Assembly: GCA_002344075.1 (NCBI GenBank) | Contig: DDTM01000053.1 | Coordinates: forward strand, 31,269 to 80,857 | Length of the DNA: 49,589 bases | Source of the DNA: Bacteroidetes bacterium UBA2364 | Lineage (GTDB): Bacteria > Bacteroidota > Rhodothermia > Rhodothermales > UBA2364 | Direction: 5' to 3' | Shown: piece by piece, positions 16,845 to 25,573 of the stretch | Layout: every line of letters starts with the position of its first letter | Numbering within the stretch: position 1 is the first letter of the stretch | The notes under the pieces: model-generated | Databases searched by the model: none | What the model was told of the DNA's origin: nothing | Seen by the model: only the letters and a program-made list of their open reading frames with translations | Program-made: the position numbers and the translations under genes

Positions 16845-19067
16845 TTAATTATTTGGTGGCTGGTTGCCTTCCTTATTGCCCTTAATGCGGTCCCGCAAAC
16901 GCTCCAAAACGGTTTTTTTCGGTTTTGGCTGTTCGGTTTGTGTGGGCTGTGGGGCGGGTGTTGCTGGCGAAGGAGCGGGGGTGGGTGAGGCCGTTGGTTT
17001 TTGCTGAACGGGCTTAGTCTGCTGAACCGGTGAAGGTACTGGTTTCTGCGTATTGCTTGAAGAGGGCTTCAATCGGGCAGTGGTATTGGATTTCGGGGGT
17101 GTTGCTGGCTTGTTGATTACACCCGGATTTGCGGGCTTAGGTGCTACAGGTGTTACGACTGGGGTCTTCTTGGTTTTGATCAAGGAGTCGGTTAAAATAG
17201 TTGTGGTTTGGGCGTCAAATTCCCGTGTTAAAGCGTCATATCCGTTCAGGGTGTAAATTAGGGTGTGTGATCGTGCGGAAACCGTAAGTTGTGTTGGTGT
17301 GGTCTTACCCGTATCGGTTCCATCAAGGGTAATGCTGGCACCAGCCGGAATGGAGTTTATCTGAATAGATACTTCATTTGGAAGGACGGGTGTCATATTC
17401 AGTGCGACTTTTTGAGGAGTACTACCTTGGCCTTCCTCCACGATCAAAAGCCAATTCAGATCCTCAAATCCATCTTTAAATGCAGAGACTTGATATTTAC
17501 CCGGTGCAAGCATCAGACTTGCGGGAGACTGGGTGCTAAATGTTTCGCCTGTTTCTACCGAGCGAATATTGAGTTTTGCACCTGTAACCGGATTGGTGCC
17601 TAACATCACCTGGGTTTTATTATTGTGGTTAAGGTACCACCAACCGCCAGCCGTGACGCCACCTATGCCCAGTAATAAGACCAAAAGGATAGGCCATATG
17701 TTTTTCTTTTTACTGGCCGGAGTTGTTACATTTGGTGTTGCATCGGGGATGGGTTTGGCCTCTACGATATCCATCGGAAAGAGGCGACCTCCCAGATCTT
17801 CGGATGTTAAACCCGATGCGGGCTTGCTCGTCTGCCATTCTGTAGGGGCAGTGGGTTGAGCAGGTGAAGAGGTGTTCCATGTGCCGGATGCAGGTTTATG
17901 CCAATCGTTTGGATTTGTCGAAACCGGAGCCTCATCCCAGTCGCTTGGGGGCGGTTCGGTAAAAGCTGGAATTTGGGGGGCGGTCTGAAGCGGCGGTGTC
18001 ATGGGCGCATCCATGGCTGGTAGCGGCTGGTGTCCGGTTGCTTTCCAGTCTTCGCGGAATGCTGGTAGAGCGGCTTGTGTATCTGCCGTTCCGGATGGTT
18101 TGGTTTGCGGGAATGGTAGTAGAACCACAGGGCTTGATACGCCCAGAAAGGTGGGCTTGGGTGGTGTTTGGCCCTGAATGACCGCCTTATAAATGGGTTG
18201 GAGAACCTTTGCAAATTCACCGACCGAGGCAAAGCGATTTTTGGGTTCAGGAGATAGTAGTTTTACAATTACCATTTCCAGTGCTTCCGAAATTTCTGCA
18301 TTCAGCGAACGCGGCGGTGTGAGGTTGTCCACAGGAATCCGTTCGGAGGCAGGGGCGGGTTGCTGACCCGTTAAGGCAGTATAGAGAACTCCACCAAAGC
18401 TGTACAAATCCGTCCATGGTCCTTGTTCCATTCCTTTATGAAAGAGTTCTGGCGCATCGTATCCGGTAGAGGCATAGGGGTGAGGCAAAACCGGATCATA
18501 CAGTCCATCATTCACGAGGATCATTTTTCCGGCAGCAGGCATATAAATTTGTTCCGGCTTAATGCCTTTGTGAACCACTTTTCGGTCGTGTATGGCTTTT
18601 AGGCCAGTAAGAGCCAAGAGGGCATTTTCCAGCGCCATGCGTTCCGAGAGGCGACCACCATGTTTCATGATCAAGTCCGAAAGCGTTAGCCCTTCGTAGT
18701 AAGCACTCACGACATAGGCCGTCGAGTTGGTAGCAAAAGCTTCTTGTACTTTTGCTACATTGGGGTGGTTCACCTGTTTCAGGGCATCTCCTTCTCGAAG
18801 CATCACTTCGATTCCACCTGCCAAGTCAAACACGGCCTGTGTAGTCATGGGCCTGATTTCGGTTTCCCCTAAGTTTCTCGATACAAGGTGTTTGGGGAAC
18901 AATTCCTGAACCACCACCAACCGATCATTGGGGTCTTTTGCAAGGTAGGTAAATCCATTTCCACTCTGCCGAAGTACTCGGCCTACTGTATATTCGCCAT
19001 TGAGGGTGGTATTAAGAGGAAGCGCTTGATCGCTTCGTGGGGTAACGTCTTCAAATAGACTATCCAT
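16845..19067 (-). CDS. PEGA-domain protein kinase homologue, predicted catalytically dead (pseudokinase)
   Basis: The start at 19067 (MDSLFEDVTPRSDQ) is chosen because the longer frame to 19403 overlaps pgsA and has no family character. The 740-residue product has a kinase-like domain (about 24-290), a Pro/Thr linker, a membrane span (about 457-479) and two PEGA-like repeats (about 485-560 and 565-632), then a Pro/Lys-rich tail. Relatives have VAIKEYFP, HRDLKPxN and DFG; here these read VVVQELFP (Lys to Gln54), HKGIKPEQ (Asp to Gly168, Asn to Gln173) and NDG (Asp to Asn186), and the glycine loop is degenerate. It therefore probably binds rather than phosphorylates. The PEGA repeats would face the periplasm. 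Confidence 0.88.
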   Translation of the reverse strand: MDSLFEDVTPRSDQALPLNTTLNGEYTVGRVLRQSGNGFTYLAKDPNDRLVVVQELFPKHLVSRNLGETEIRPMTTQAVFDLAGGIEVMLREGDALKQVNHPNVAKVQEAFATNSTAYVVSAYYEGLTLSDLIMKHGGRLSERMALENALLALTGLKAIHDRKVVHKGIKPEQIYMPAAGKMILVNDGLYDPVLPHPYASTGYDAPELFHKGMEQGPWTDLYSFGGVLYTALTGQQPAPASERIPVDNLTPPRSLNAEISEALEMVIVKLLSPEPKNRFASVGEFAKVLQPIYKAVIQGQTPPKPTFLGVSSPVVLLPFPQTKPSGTADTQAALPAFREDWKATGHQPLPAMDAPMTPPLQTAPQIPAFTEPPPSDWDEAPVSTNPNDWHKPASGTWNTSSPAQPTAPTEWQTSKPASGLTSEDLGGRLFPMDIVEAKPIPDATPNVTTPASKKKNIWPILLVLLLGIGGVTAGGWWYLNHNNKTQVMLGTNPVTGAKLNIRSVETGETFSTQSPASLMLAPGKYQVSAFKDGFEDLNWLLIVEEGQGSTPQKVALNMTPVLPNEVSIQINSIPAGASITLDGTDTGKTTPTQLTVSARSHTLIYTLNGYDALTREFDAQTTTILTDSLIKTKKTPVVTPVAPKPANPGVINKPATPPKSNTTARLKPSSSNTQKPVPSPVQQTKPVQQKPTASPTPAPSPATPAPQPTQTEQPKPKKTVLERLRDRIKGNKEGNQPPNN

Positions 19068-19219
19068 GGCTAAAGGAACGATATGGTGGAAAGAAAAATG
19101 ACATGCAGGAAACCAGCATCGCGAAGGTTCTGGAATATACGGCAATGAGGGGCTTGAATCCATCCTACCGTATATAAATCCTAACCGCAAAGAACATGAA
19201 AAGGACCCATGACGAGGTG

Positions 19220-19810
19220 TCAGAGTGATGATTCTTGCGAGGGTGAAGGATTCAGGGCGTATTGCGCATACTGAAGTCCAGTAATAACGGTAGAAAGTAA
19301 AGTAATCCACATCAAAAGAAGCATCGGCCACTGGGTAAGTAGGTATTTGCTGATGCTTGAAATCGAGGGAATGTGGGTGCAAATCAGCCAAACTAACACC
19401 CATCCCAAATAAACAAATTGAATAGTGGTTTTTACTTTTGCACTATACGACGTGGGAATGGACGTACTCTGTACCTCGGCCCAAGAGCGGAGCGCTGTGA
19501 CAGAAAGGTCACGAATGCCAATCACTACCACAAACCACCACGGTATCTCTGGAACCAGAAAAGGGAGAACCGCAAAGGTGCCAAGAACAAATATTTTATC
19601 GGCCAGCGGGTCTAAAAACTGACCAAAACGTGATTTCGCCTTCCACTGACGTGCCAGTTTGCCATCCCAGTAGTCGGATAATCCTGCAATAATAAACACC
19701 ATACCACCCAAAAGTCTTTTTTCCAACGTAGGGGTAAGAATCAGCCAAATAAACAGGGGTGTCAGCACAATTCTGCTGATGCTTAAAAAATTAGGAAGTT
19801 TTTTGGTCAC
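19220..19810 (-). CDS. pgsA: CDP-diacylglycerol-glycerol-3-phosphate 3-phosphatidyltransferase
   Basis: A 196-residue membrane enzyme that makes phosphatidylglycerol phosphate. The CDP-alcohol phosphotransferase motif D-G-x2-A-R-x8-G-x3-D-x3-D is complete: Asp49, Gly50, Ala53, Arg54, Gly63, Asp67 and Asp71. The N-terminus KLPNFLSISRIVLTPLFIW is the usual PgsA start, and about five further membrane segments follow. The start at 19810 begins right at that conserved N-terminus. A 152-base gap separates it from the pseudokinase downstream. Confidence 0.93.
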   Translation of the reverse strand: MTKKLPNFLSISRIVLTPLFIWLILTPTLEKRLLGGMVFIIAGLSDYWDGKLARQWKAKSRFGQFLDPLADKIFVLGTFAVLPFLVPEIPWWFVVVIGIRDLSVTALRSWAEVQSTSIPTSYSAKVKTTIQFVYLGWVLVWLICTHIPSISSISKYLLTQWPMLLLMWITLLSTVITGLQYAQYALNPSPSQESSL

Positions 19811-20008
19811 AGGATAAGGTCATTCTGGTTGATGTTGTCGGAGTGCTTTTATGGCAGAAGTACCGCTGCATCACATGCGTTAGTACCACGTGCTGATCCC
19901 TAAATCTAATACTTTTTCGTCATACCATGTTGCGGAGTTGTAAAGAATTATCAAACAGGATAAATGGAACATGACATTCTGGCATGAAAAAGGTAATCGG
20001 CACATTGC

Positions 20009-20039
20009 TTGGTAGGGATATGTGCAGATCATAAATTTG
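20009..20039 (+). promoter_or_regulatory. Bacteroidota-type promoter of dnaK
   Basis: TTG at 20009-20011, a 20-base spacer, and TAAATTTG at 20032-20039 match the TTG/TAnnTTTG primary-sigma consensus. The expected transcript start, about 20046, would give a 24-nt leader and lies after the upstream ATG at 20022, which supports the dnaK start at 20070. No CIRCE inverted repeat was found. Confidence 0.6.
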
Positions 20040-20069
20040 TATAACAATCAACCTCAGAACATTAATATC

Positions 20070-21968
20070 ATGGGAAAGATTATTGGAATTGACCTTGGTA
20101 CCACCAACTCGGTTGTGGCTGTGATGGAAGGTAGCGAACCAATTGTAATTGCCAATGCCGAGGGTGGACGTACCACGCCTTCGGTTGTAGGTTTTAAAAA
20201 AGATGGTGAGCGGCTCGTGGGTGCGCCTGCAAAACGTCAGGCCATTACCAATCCCCAAAATACAGTTTTTTCCGTAAAACGCTTCATGGGACGCGGATAC
20301 GATGAAGTGGGAGAAGAGTTGAAACAGGTTCCTTATCAGGTAGTACGGGGCGATAATGGCACTGCAAGGGTTAAGATTGAGGAGAAAATCTATACACCTC
20401 AAGAAATATCGGCGATGATCCTCCAGAAATTAAAGCAGACTGCTGAGGATTATTTGGGTGAAAAAGTGACCGAGGCTGTTATTACTGTACCCGCATATTT
20501 CAACGACTCGCAGCGTAAGGCCACCAAAGAAGCGGGTGAAATTGCCGGATTGACTGTAAAGCGTATCATTAACGAACCTACAGCCGCCGCCTTGGCATAT
20601 GGTTTAGATAAGAAAAAAAGCCATATGAAAGTGGCCGTTTATGACTTGGGTGGTGGAACCTACGATATTTCGGTTTTGGAATTGGGGGATGGCGTATTTG
20701 AGGTGCTCTCCACAAACGGGGATACTCATCTTGGAGGGGATAACTTTGACCAAGTTTTGATTGATTACTTGGCGGATACGTTCAAAAAAGAAGAAGGTGT
20801 GGACCTTCGCAAAGACCCAATGGCCCTTCAACGCTTGAAGGAAGCCGCCGAAAAAGCCAAAATTGAGTTGTCTTCTGCTACCAATACCTCTATCAATCTG
20901 CCATTTATTACAGCTACTGCCGATGGTCCAAAGCACCTGAATATGGAAATGAGTCGGGGTAAATTCGAGCAATTGGTGGACCACTTGGTTCAGCGTACAC
21001 TGGATCCGATGAAGAAAGCTTTGGCCGATGCCAAACTGAAACCAACCGAAGTGGATGAAGTGATTTTGGTAGGCGGTTCTACCCGTATTCCGAAGGTTCA
21101 AGAAGTGGTTGAAAACTTCTTTGGTAAAAAGCCAGACCGCTCGGTAAACCCAGATGAGGTTGTGGCTATTGGTGCATCTGTCCAAGGAGGGGTTTTGTCG
21201 GGAGACGTTACAGATATCTTGCTCTTGGATGTAACACCATTAAATCTAAGCATAGAAACATTAGGTGGTGTAGCTACTGTAATGATTCCGGCCAATACCA
21301 CCATCCCCACCAAAAAATCAGAACGTTTCTCGACTGCTGCCGATAACCAGCCTTCCGTAGAGATTCATGTCTTGCAAGGGGACCGCTCGATGGCGATAGA
21401 CAATAAGTCTCTTGGTAAGTTTTACCTTGAAGGGATTCCGCCTGCGCCACGAGGCATTCCGGCTATCGAAGTGATTTTCGATATTGATGCAAATGGAATT
21501 TTGTCGGTCACTGCAAAAGACCAAGCAACGGGCAAAGAAAAGAATATTCGGATAGAATCTTCATCGGGGCTTTCAGAGCAAGAAATCCAAAAAATGCGTG
21601 ACGCTGCTTCTCAGCACGCCGAGGAGGACAAAAAACGTCGGGAGGAAGTGGAGAAATTCAATGGTGCAGATACCCTTATCTTCTCTTCGGAAAAAAACCT
21701 GAAGGACTATGGAGACAAAATCTCGACAGATAAAAAAGAGGCCATAGAAACAGCGCTTGCTAAGTTGAAAGAGATCCATGCAGCCCGTAATGGTAGCGAA
21801 TTGGAGGGTGCAGTAAACGCCCTCAACGAAGCATGGGGCGCTGCCAGTGAAGAGTTGTACAAGGCACAATCCGAAGAAGCGGCAGCACAACAAGCCCCCA
21901 ACGGCGAACCCGCTGGTGCTTCAGAGGATGCCGGAGTAGAGGATGCCAACTTTACCGAAGTCAAATAA
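20070..21968 (+). CDS. dnaK: Chaperone protein DnaK (Hsp70)
   Basis: A 632-residue Hsp70. The start at 20070 gives MGKIIGIDLGTTNSVVAVM, the canonical N-terminus. Also present are the phosphate-2 motif YDLGGGTYDISVL, NEPTAAALAYGLDKK, the adenosine motif VILVGGSTRIPKVQ, the linker LLLDVTPLNLSIETLGG, and the substrate-binding domain with a Pro/Gly/Ala-rich tail ending FTEVK (the common form is EEVK). It folds proteins in the cytosol with DnaJ and GrpE, neither of which is adjacent. It has its own promoter and terminator and is probably monocistronic. Confidence 0.98.
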   Translation: MGKIIGIDLGTTNSVVAVMEGSEPIVIANAEGGRTTPSVVGFKKDGERLVGAPAKRQAITNPQNTVFSVKRFMGRGYDEVGEELKQVPYQVVRGDNGTARVKIEEKIYTPQEISAMILQKLKQTAEDYLGEKVTEAVITVPAYFNDSQRKATKEAGEIAGLTVKRIINEPTAAALAYGLDKKKSHMKVAVYDLGGGTYDISVLELGDGVFEVLSTNGDTHLGGDNFDQVLIDYLADTFKKEEGVDLRKDPMALQRLKEAAEKAKIELSSATNTSINLPFITATADGPKHLNMEMSRGKFEQLVDHLVQRTLDPMKKALADAKLKPTEVDEVILVGGSTRIPKVQEVVENFFGKKPDRSVNPDEVVAIGASVQGGVLSGDVTDILLLDVTPLNLSIETLGGVATVMIPANTTIPTKKSERFSTAADNQPSVEIHVLQGDRSMAIDNKSLGKFYLEGIPPAPRGIPAIEVIFDIDANGILSVTAKDQATGKEKNIRIESSSGLSEQEIQKMRDAASQHAEEDKKRREEVEKFNGADTLIFSSEKNLKDYGDKISTDKKEAIETALAKLKEIHAARNGSELEGAVNALNEAWGAASEELYKAQSEEAAAQQAPNGEPAGASEDAGVEDANFTEVK

Positions 21969-21986
21969 TTACTCCGGAACTAAATG

Positions 21987-22019
21987 AAAACGCCGAAAGA
22001 ATTGGTCTTTCGGCGTTTT
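21987..22019. terminator. Bidirectional terminator between dnaK and the TonB receptor gene
   Basis: AAAACGCCGAAAGA (21987-22000) pairs perfectly with TCTTTCGGCGTTTT (22006-22019), a 14-bp stem with a 5-nt loop. The A and T ends let it act for both convergent genes. Confidence 0.9.
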
Positions 22020-22048
22020 ACGTGGTGCAAGTCGCTATAATGCCTTCC

Positions 22049-24457
22049 TTAAAAATGTGCTTGTACTGCAAACAAGAGATTTCTACCAGGCGCAACCAAT
22101 CCGGCGCTATATGGGCGGTAGCGCTGATCCGTGAGGTTTTCTACCCCAGCACTAACCGTCCAGTTTGTATGAAACGGATAAATAGCCTTGAAATTTAGGG
22201 TGTACCAAGCAGGTGAAAATGGATTGCCATCAGCATCTTTGGCATAAAGGATTGGTTTCTGACGCTCCTCCTCGTTCAGGTTTTGATATGAAACTTCGGC
22301 ACAGTAGGTAATGTTACCTTCCAAGGTCAGTTTTCCACGATGAAAGGAGAGGCGGGTGATGCCGAATGCCGGCGCAGCATGTCGCGACCGACTTAGGGTT
22401 CCATTGTCCATTTCTTCTTTACCCAATTGGTAGTTATACCGAGAAGACCACTGGAAACCCGCAGGTAGTTTAATTTCTAAGGCTGTTTGTACCCCATAAA
22501 CGGTACCATATGCTGCATTCTGAATAGCATATACTTTGCTTGGTTGTCCGTTGTAGAGGATTGTTTCCTGTCCATTTACCGTAAATGGGCGTCGTACCAT
22601 TGCATTGTCTAAATATGTATAAAAACCATTTATTTCCCATTTCACCCCTTTGCCAAATTGTTTTGAGAGGCTCAACTCTGCATTATAGGCATATTCTGCC
22701 TGTAGATTGGTGTTTGGAACCACCACTTCGCCACTGGCAAAGTCGAAAATTTTCCCAATGTCATCCACATTAGGGGCCCGAAATCCAGTACTGCCGATGG
22801 CATTGATTTTTAAAGTTGGGTTAGGGCTAAAAACCATTCCCAAACTCCCCGTCGTGGCTGCATTGTGTAATAACGATCGGGTGAAATCGAAGGGGAAAAA
22901 AGAAAGGTGGCGGGTAAAATCCGAAGAGATATCAAACGAATTCACCCGGATACCGGCCTGTGTTATCAAGTGTTCGGAGACTACAAACTGGAAATTTGCA
23001 TAAAGGGCATAACTTTTCCAGTCGGATTGTGGGTATCGGTCAGGAACCAAGATCGGTGTACCACTGCGAATGTCCACAGCCGTTCCGGTAGAACTGACTT
23101 GGTTTAATACATATTCCACTCCATAAAATGCCCGATGTTTTTGGATGTTTTTCTCAAAATCAATATTTGCGGAATATGCCTGAACCTGTTCTAAATTGGT
23201 GCGTAATCGGAAATGACTAAACCGTCGGTCTATCCGGCTTTCTTCAAAATATTGCTCGGCCAGTCGGGCAGACATCCGATCATACACCTTGTTATAGCCG
23301 TTGTGGATGGCTGTTAGTTGGTTCATACGCCAGATTTGAGGACCATAGTTCCAAACAGCCGAACTGGGTAAACCATTAGACATCTCAATTAACCGATCGT
23401 ACCTTGCATATTCAGAGGTTTCAGAATAATGAAAGCCATACTGTAGATCCCACTTGGATGTAGGGATAAATTTTATTTTTTGCATCAGGTTAATTTGAGA
23501 ATATCCGCTTGGATTTTGTATCAGTGGATTGGGATTCTCCAGCATCCTGTCCACATTGTCAATTCGTTCTACATAGAATTTTTTCAGGTATTGATCAGGC
23601 CCATTTTTACCCATTTTTAGGTCTCCAAATTTCGAATAGGTAAAACTGCTTACCGATGCCCATTTTTGTCCGCCAATATTGGCATTAAAATGATGTGTAG
23701 CTTCTTGGTTGGCGGAAGAAAAACGAGATACTGTTTTTCCTGATATCAGCACATTTTGATCCAGTGCAAGTTGTGGTGATAAAGTCTGGAAACTCATTAC
23801 TCCTCCAATAGCATCGCTTCCATAAATAATAGACCCAGGTCCAAAAAAGACTTCGGTGTTTTCGATGGCAAGCGGATCTAAGGAAATGACATTCTGGATA
23901 TTTCCAGCTCGGAAAATAGCCGAATTCATCCGGACGCCATCCACAGTATAAAGCAACCGATTGGTGGCAAAGCCTCGAATCATCGGGCTTCCTCCGCCTT
24001 GCTGACTTTTTTGGATAAATACTTCTCCCGATGTCCCCAAGAGATCCGCAGTCGTTTGGGGGTTATACAAGGCAATATGGGGGGTGGAAATGTGCGAAAT
24101 TCTGCTTGGAATCCCTTCCGAGCTTTGGCGCCAACGGGTGGCAGAAACCACCACAGCGCCCAATTCCGTTGTGGAAGCGGTTAAAAGAATCTCAAAATTC
24201 AGAGATTCCAGTACCGCATAAGTAACGGTTTCGGTTTTATATCCGATAACACGAATTTCTATTTTGGAAGAGGATTTAAAAACAGAAATATCCACTTGAC
24301 CATTTACATTGGTAAGAGCATAGCCATTAGGAGTGTCACTACTGAGGCTTGCCAGGTTGATCGGAACATTGGTCTCTCGGTCTTTAACGGTGAGGGTTTG
24401 TGCATGACTTATACAGGCCGAAAAGATGATAAATCCAATATAGAATATGTTTTTCAT
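22049..24457 (-). CDS. TonB-dependent outer-membrane receptor with carboxypeptidase-like N-terminal domain
   Basis: An 802-residue receptor. It has a signal peptide (IFYIGFIIFSACISHAQ), a carboxypeptidase-regulatory-like domain (LTVKDRETNVPINLASL to about residue 95), then a plug domain with VVVSATRWRQSSEGIP, SPMIRGFATNRLLYTVDGV and FFGPGSIIYGSDAIGGVMSF, and a barrel of about 560 residues ending NLLFAVQAHF with a terminal Phe. The plug sequence is closest to haem/haemoglobin/transferrin or siderophore receptors, but the ligand is not certain. A small membrane protein gene lies 79 bases upstream in the same orientation, probably in one operon. Confidence 0.9.
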   Translation of the reverse strand: MKNIFYIGFIIFSACISHAQTLTVKDRETNVPINLASLSSDTPNGYALTNVNGQVDISVFKSSSKIEIRVIGYKTETVTYAVLESLNFEILLTASTTELGAVVVSATRWRQSSEGIPSRISHISTPHIALYNPQTTADLLGTSGEVFIQKSQQGGGSPMIRGFATNRLLYTVDGVRMNSAIFRAGNIQNVISLDPLAIENTEVFFGPGSIIYGSDAIGGVMSFQTLSPQLALDQNVLISGKTVSRFSSANQEATHHFNANIGGQKWASVSSFTYSKFGDLKMGKNGPDQYLKKFYVERIDNVDRMLENPNPLIQNPSGYSQINLMQKIKFIPTSKWDLQYGFHYSETSEYARYDRLIEMSNGLPSSAVWNYGPQIWRMNQLTAIHNGYNKVYDRMSARLAEQYFEESRIDRRFSHFRLRTNLEQVQAYSANIDFEKNIQKHRAFYGVEYVLNQVSSTGTAVDIRSGTPILVPDRYPQSDWKSYALYANFQFVVSEHLITQAGIRVNSFDISSDFTRHLSFFPFDFTRSLLHNAATTGSLGMVFSPNPTLKINAIGSTGFRAPNVDDIGKIFDFASGEVVVPNTNLQAEYAYNAELSLSKQFGKGVKWEINGFYTYLDNAMVRRPFTVNGQETILYNGQPSKVYAIQNAAYGTVYGVQTALEIKLPAGFQWSSRYNYQLGKEEMDNGTLSRSRHAAPAFGITRLSFHRGKLTLEGNITYCAEVSYQNLNEEERQKPILYAKDADGNPFSPAWYTLNFKAIYPFHTNWTVSAGVENLTDQRYRPYSAGLVAPGRNLLFAVQAHF

Positions 24458-24536
24458 GTGTTAGTTATTTACGTTTAAACAATACAGATGTTGTCCATCT
24501 TTACATGAAAGTGGACAGTAATATTATAGTAATTGT

Positions 24537-25121
24537 TTAAACTGCTTCGGGTGGTGGAACTGCAGGCGATATAAATAAAGATTGATATAGGGTAACTTTC
24601 CAGAAGAAGGGTTGGAGAGGGCCTGTCTTATTAAACAAGGCCCATTCTACGGTTTCAGGAAAGTAAAGGGTTTTTAAGTACTGATAAATTTGAATAACGG
24701 TCTGTTGATCGGTTTGTTTTTTATTAGAGATATGTCTTGTTAGAGATGTCAACTTTTTGTTAACCTCCGTTTCTTTCTTGTCCCACCAGCACCAATAATA
24801 AGTTGTATCACCCGTCACATTGATTTTTATAATATCGTACATATTTCCCCTGTACTCAAATTCTCTTTCATGCTCCCAGCGTAGTATCGTCTTTTGTTCT
24901 AAAAGGGTGAATTTTAACAAAACCAATTTTTTCTCTTCAATACCATGTGTACGCAGCGTTTGTACTTCTTGTCTGATGGTGTTTTTTTGATAATGAAGCA
25001 GCACCCAAAGGGCTGTGGTTGGGAAAAGGAGACCCAGTAATACAAGGAAATATAAAATTGAATAAAACGTGTTTATTTGAAATGTGCTTGTGCGTTTTAA
25101 ATTGAAAGTAAGTAATGACAT
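24537..25121 (-). CDS. Hypothetical membrane-anchored protein encoded with the TonB receptor
   Basis: A 194-residue protein with one N-terminal membrane span (YSILYFLVLLGLLFPTTALWVLLHY, here named by its ends at about residues 21-45) and a soluble domain. The conserved-looking core is HEREFEYRGNMYDI and TYYWCWWDKKETEVNK. Similar small proteins occur beside TonB receptors in Bacteroidota, but I know no function. A near-terminal Pro run (AVPPPEAV) is present. It precedes the receptor gene and may help regulate or energise it; that is inference. Confidence 0.68.
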   Translation of the reverse strand: MSLLTFNLKRTSTFQINTFYSILYFLVLLGLLFPTTALWVLLHYQKNTIRQEVQTLRTHGIEEKKLVLLKFTLLEQKTILRWEHEREFEYRGNMYDIIKINVTGDTTYYWCWWDKKETEVNKKLTSLTRHISNKKQTDQQTVIQIYQYLKTLYFPETVEWALFNKTGPLQPFFWKVTLYQSLFISPAVPPPEAV

Positions 25122-25125
25122 ATTA

Positions 25126-25361
25126 GGTGCATTTCAAATCTTCCGCAACTACTCCGTGAACACATCTTTCACATTTCGTGCCGACTACAGATGGGGTCCC
25201 GTATGATGTCGCCCCCTACGGCGCTTGTGCAGGGTTGTTTTGCTTCGTTTTCTATTGTGATATCGCCCCTACGGAACTTTTCTCAACGGTAGGCAAAGAT
25301 GCCTTTCATATCCTACCTAATTTAAGTGCGTGGTATGTCTATTGCATTTTTGAAATGCACC
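25126..25361. repeat. Short non-coding element with 13-bp inverted ends and REP-like motifs
   Basis: GGTGCATTTCAAA (25126-25138) is the exact reverse complement of 25349-25361. The 236-bp interval contains two diverged copies of GATRTCGCCCC(C)TACGG at 25205-25221 and 25259-25274, a motif that resembles REP-type intergenic repeats. The right end itself folds as TGCATTT-TTG-AAATGCA. No convincing target-site duplication was seen, and the plus-strand frame inside is not a credible gene. A miniature insertion element or a REP cluster are both possible. Confidence 0.42.
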
Positions 25362-25444
25362 CCTTTACGGCATAAATGAGAGAATACTTCCTTTAGTTGG
25401 TACTTTTGCCGAATACTTTTTAAATCATAGCCCCAGTTGTGTTT

Positions 25445-25478
25445 AGGCCATGTGGAAGCCTGTGTTGGGACATGGCCT
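25445..25478. repeat. Inverted repeat in the usp downstream region
   Basis: AGGCCATGT (25445-25453) pairs with ACATGGCCT (25470-25478) around a 16-nt loop. No T-run follows on either strand. No gene is seen between 25122 and 25573 apart from this, the 25126-25361 element and the usp terminator. Confidence 0.35.
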
Positions 25479-25525
25479 CCAATATAAGAATCAAACGATG
25501 GTAATATGGCCCTTACTTATACAAA

Positions 25526-25554
25526 AAAGGAGCCTCCACAAAGGAGGCTCCTTT
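25526..25554 (-). terminator. Rho-independent terminator of the universal stress protein gene
   Basis: AAAGGAGCCTCC (25526-25537) pairs perfectly with GGAGGCTCCTTT (25543-25554), 12 bp with a 5-nt loop. On the minus strand T residues follow (25525-25523). It starts 20 bases past the usp stop. Confidence 0.88.
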
Positions 25555-25573
25555 CATAAAACGCCATAACCGA

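Noticed and set aside
19068..19403. Upstream extension of the pseudokinase reading frame
   Set aside because: It overlaps pgsA, has no kinase or signal character, and a good start follows at 19067.
25178..25375. 65-residue plus-strand reading frame in the usp/TonB gap
   Set aside because: It runs through the inverted-end element and REP-like motifs and has no recognisable domain.
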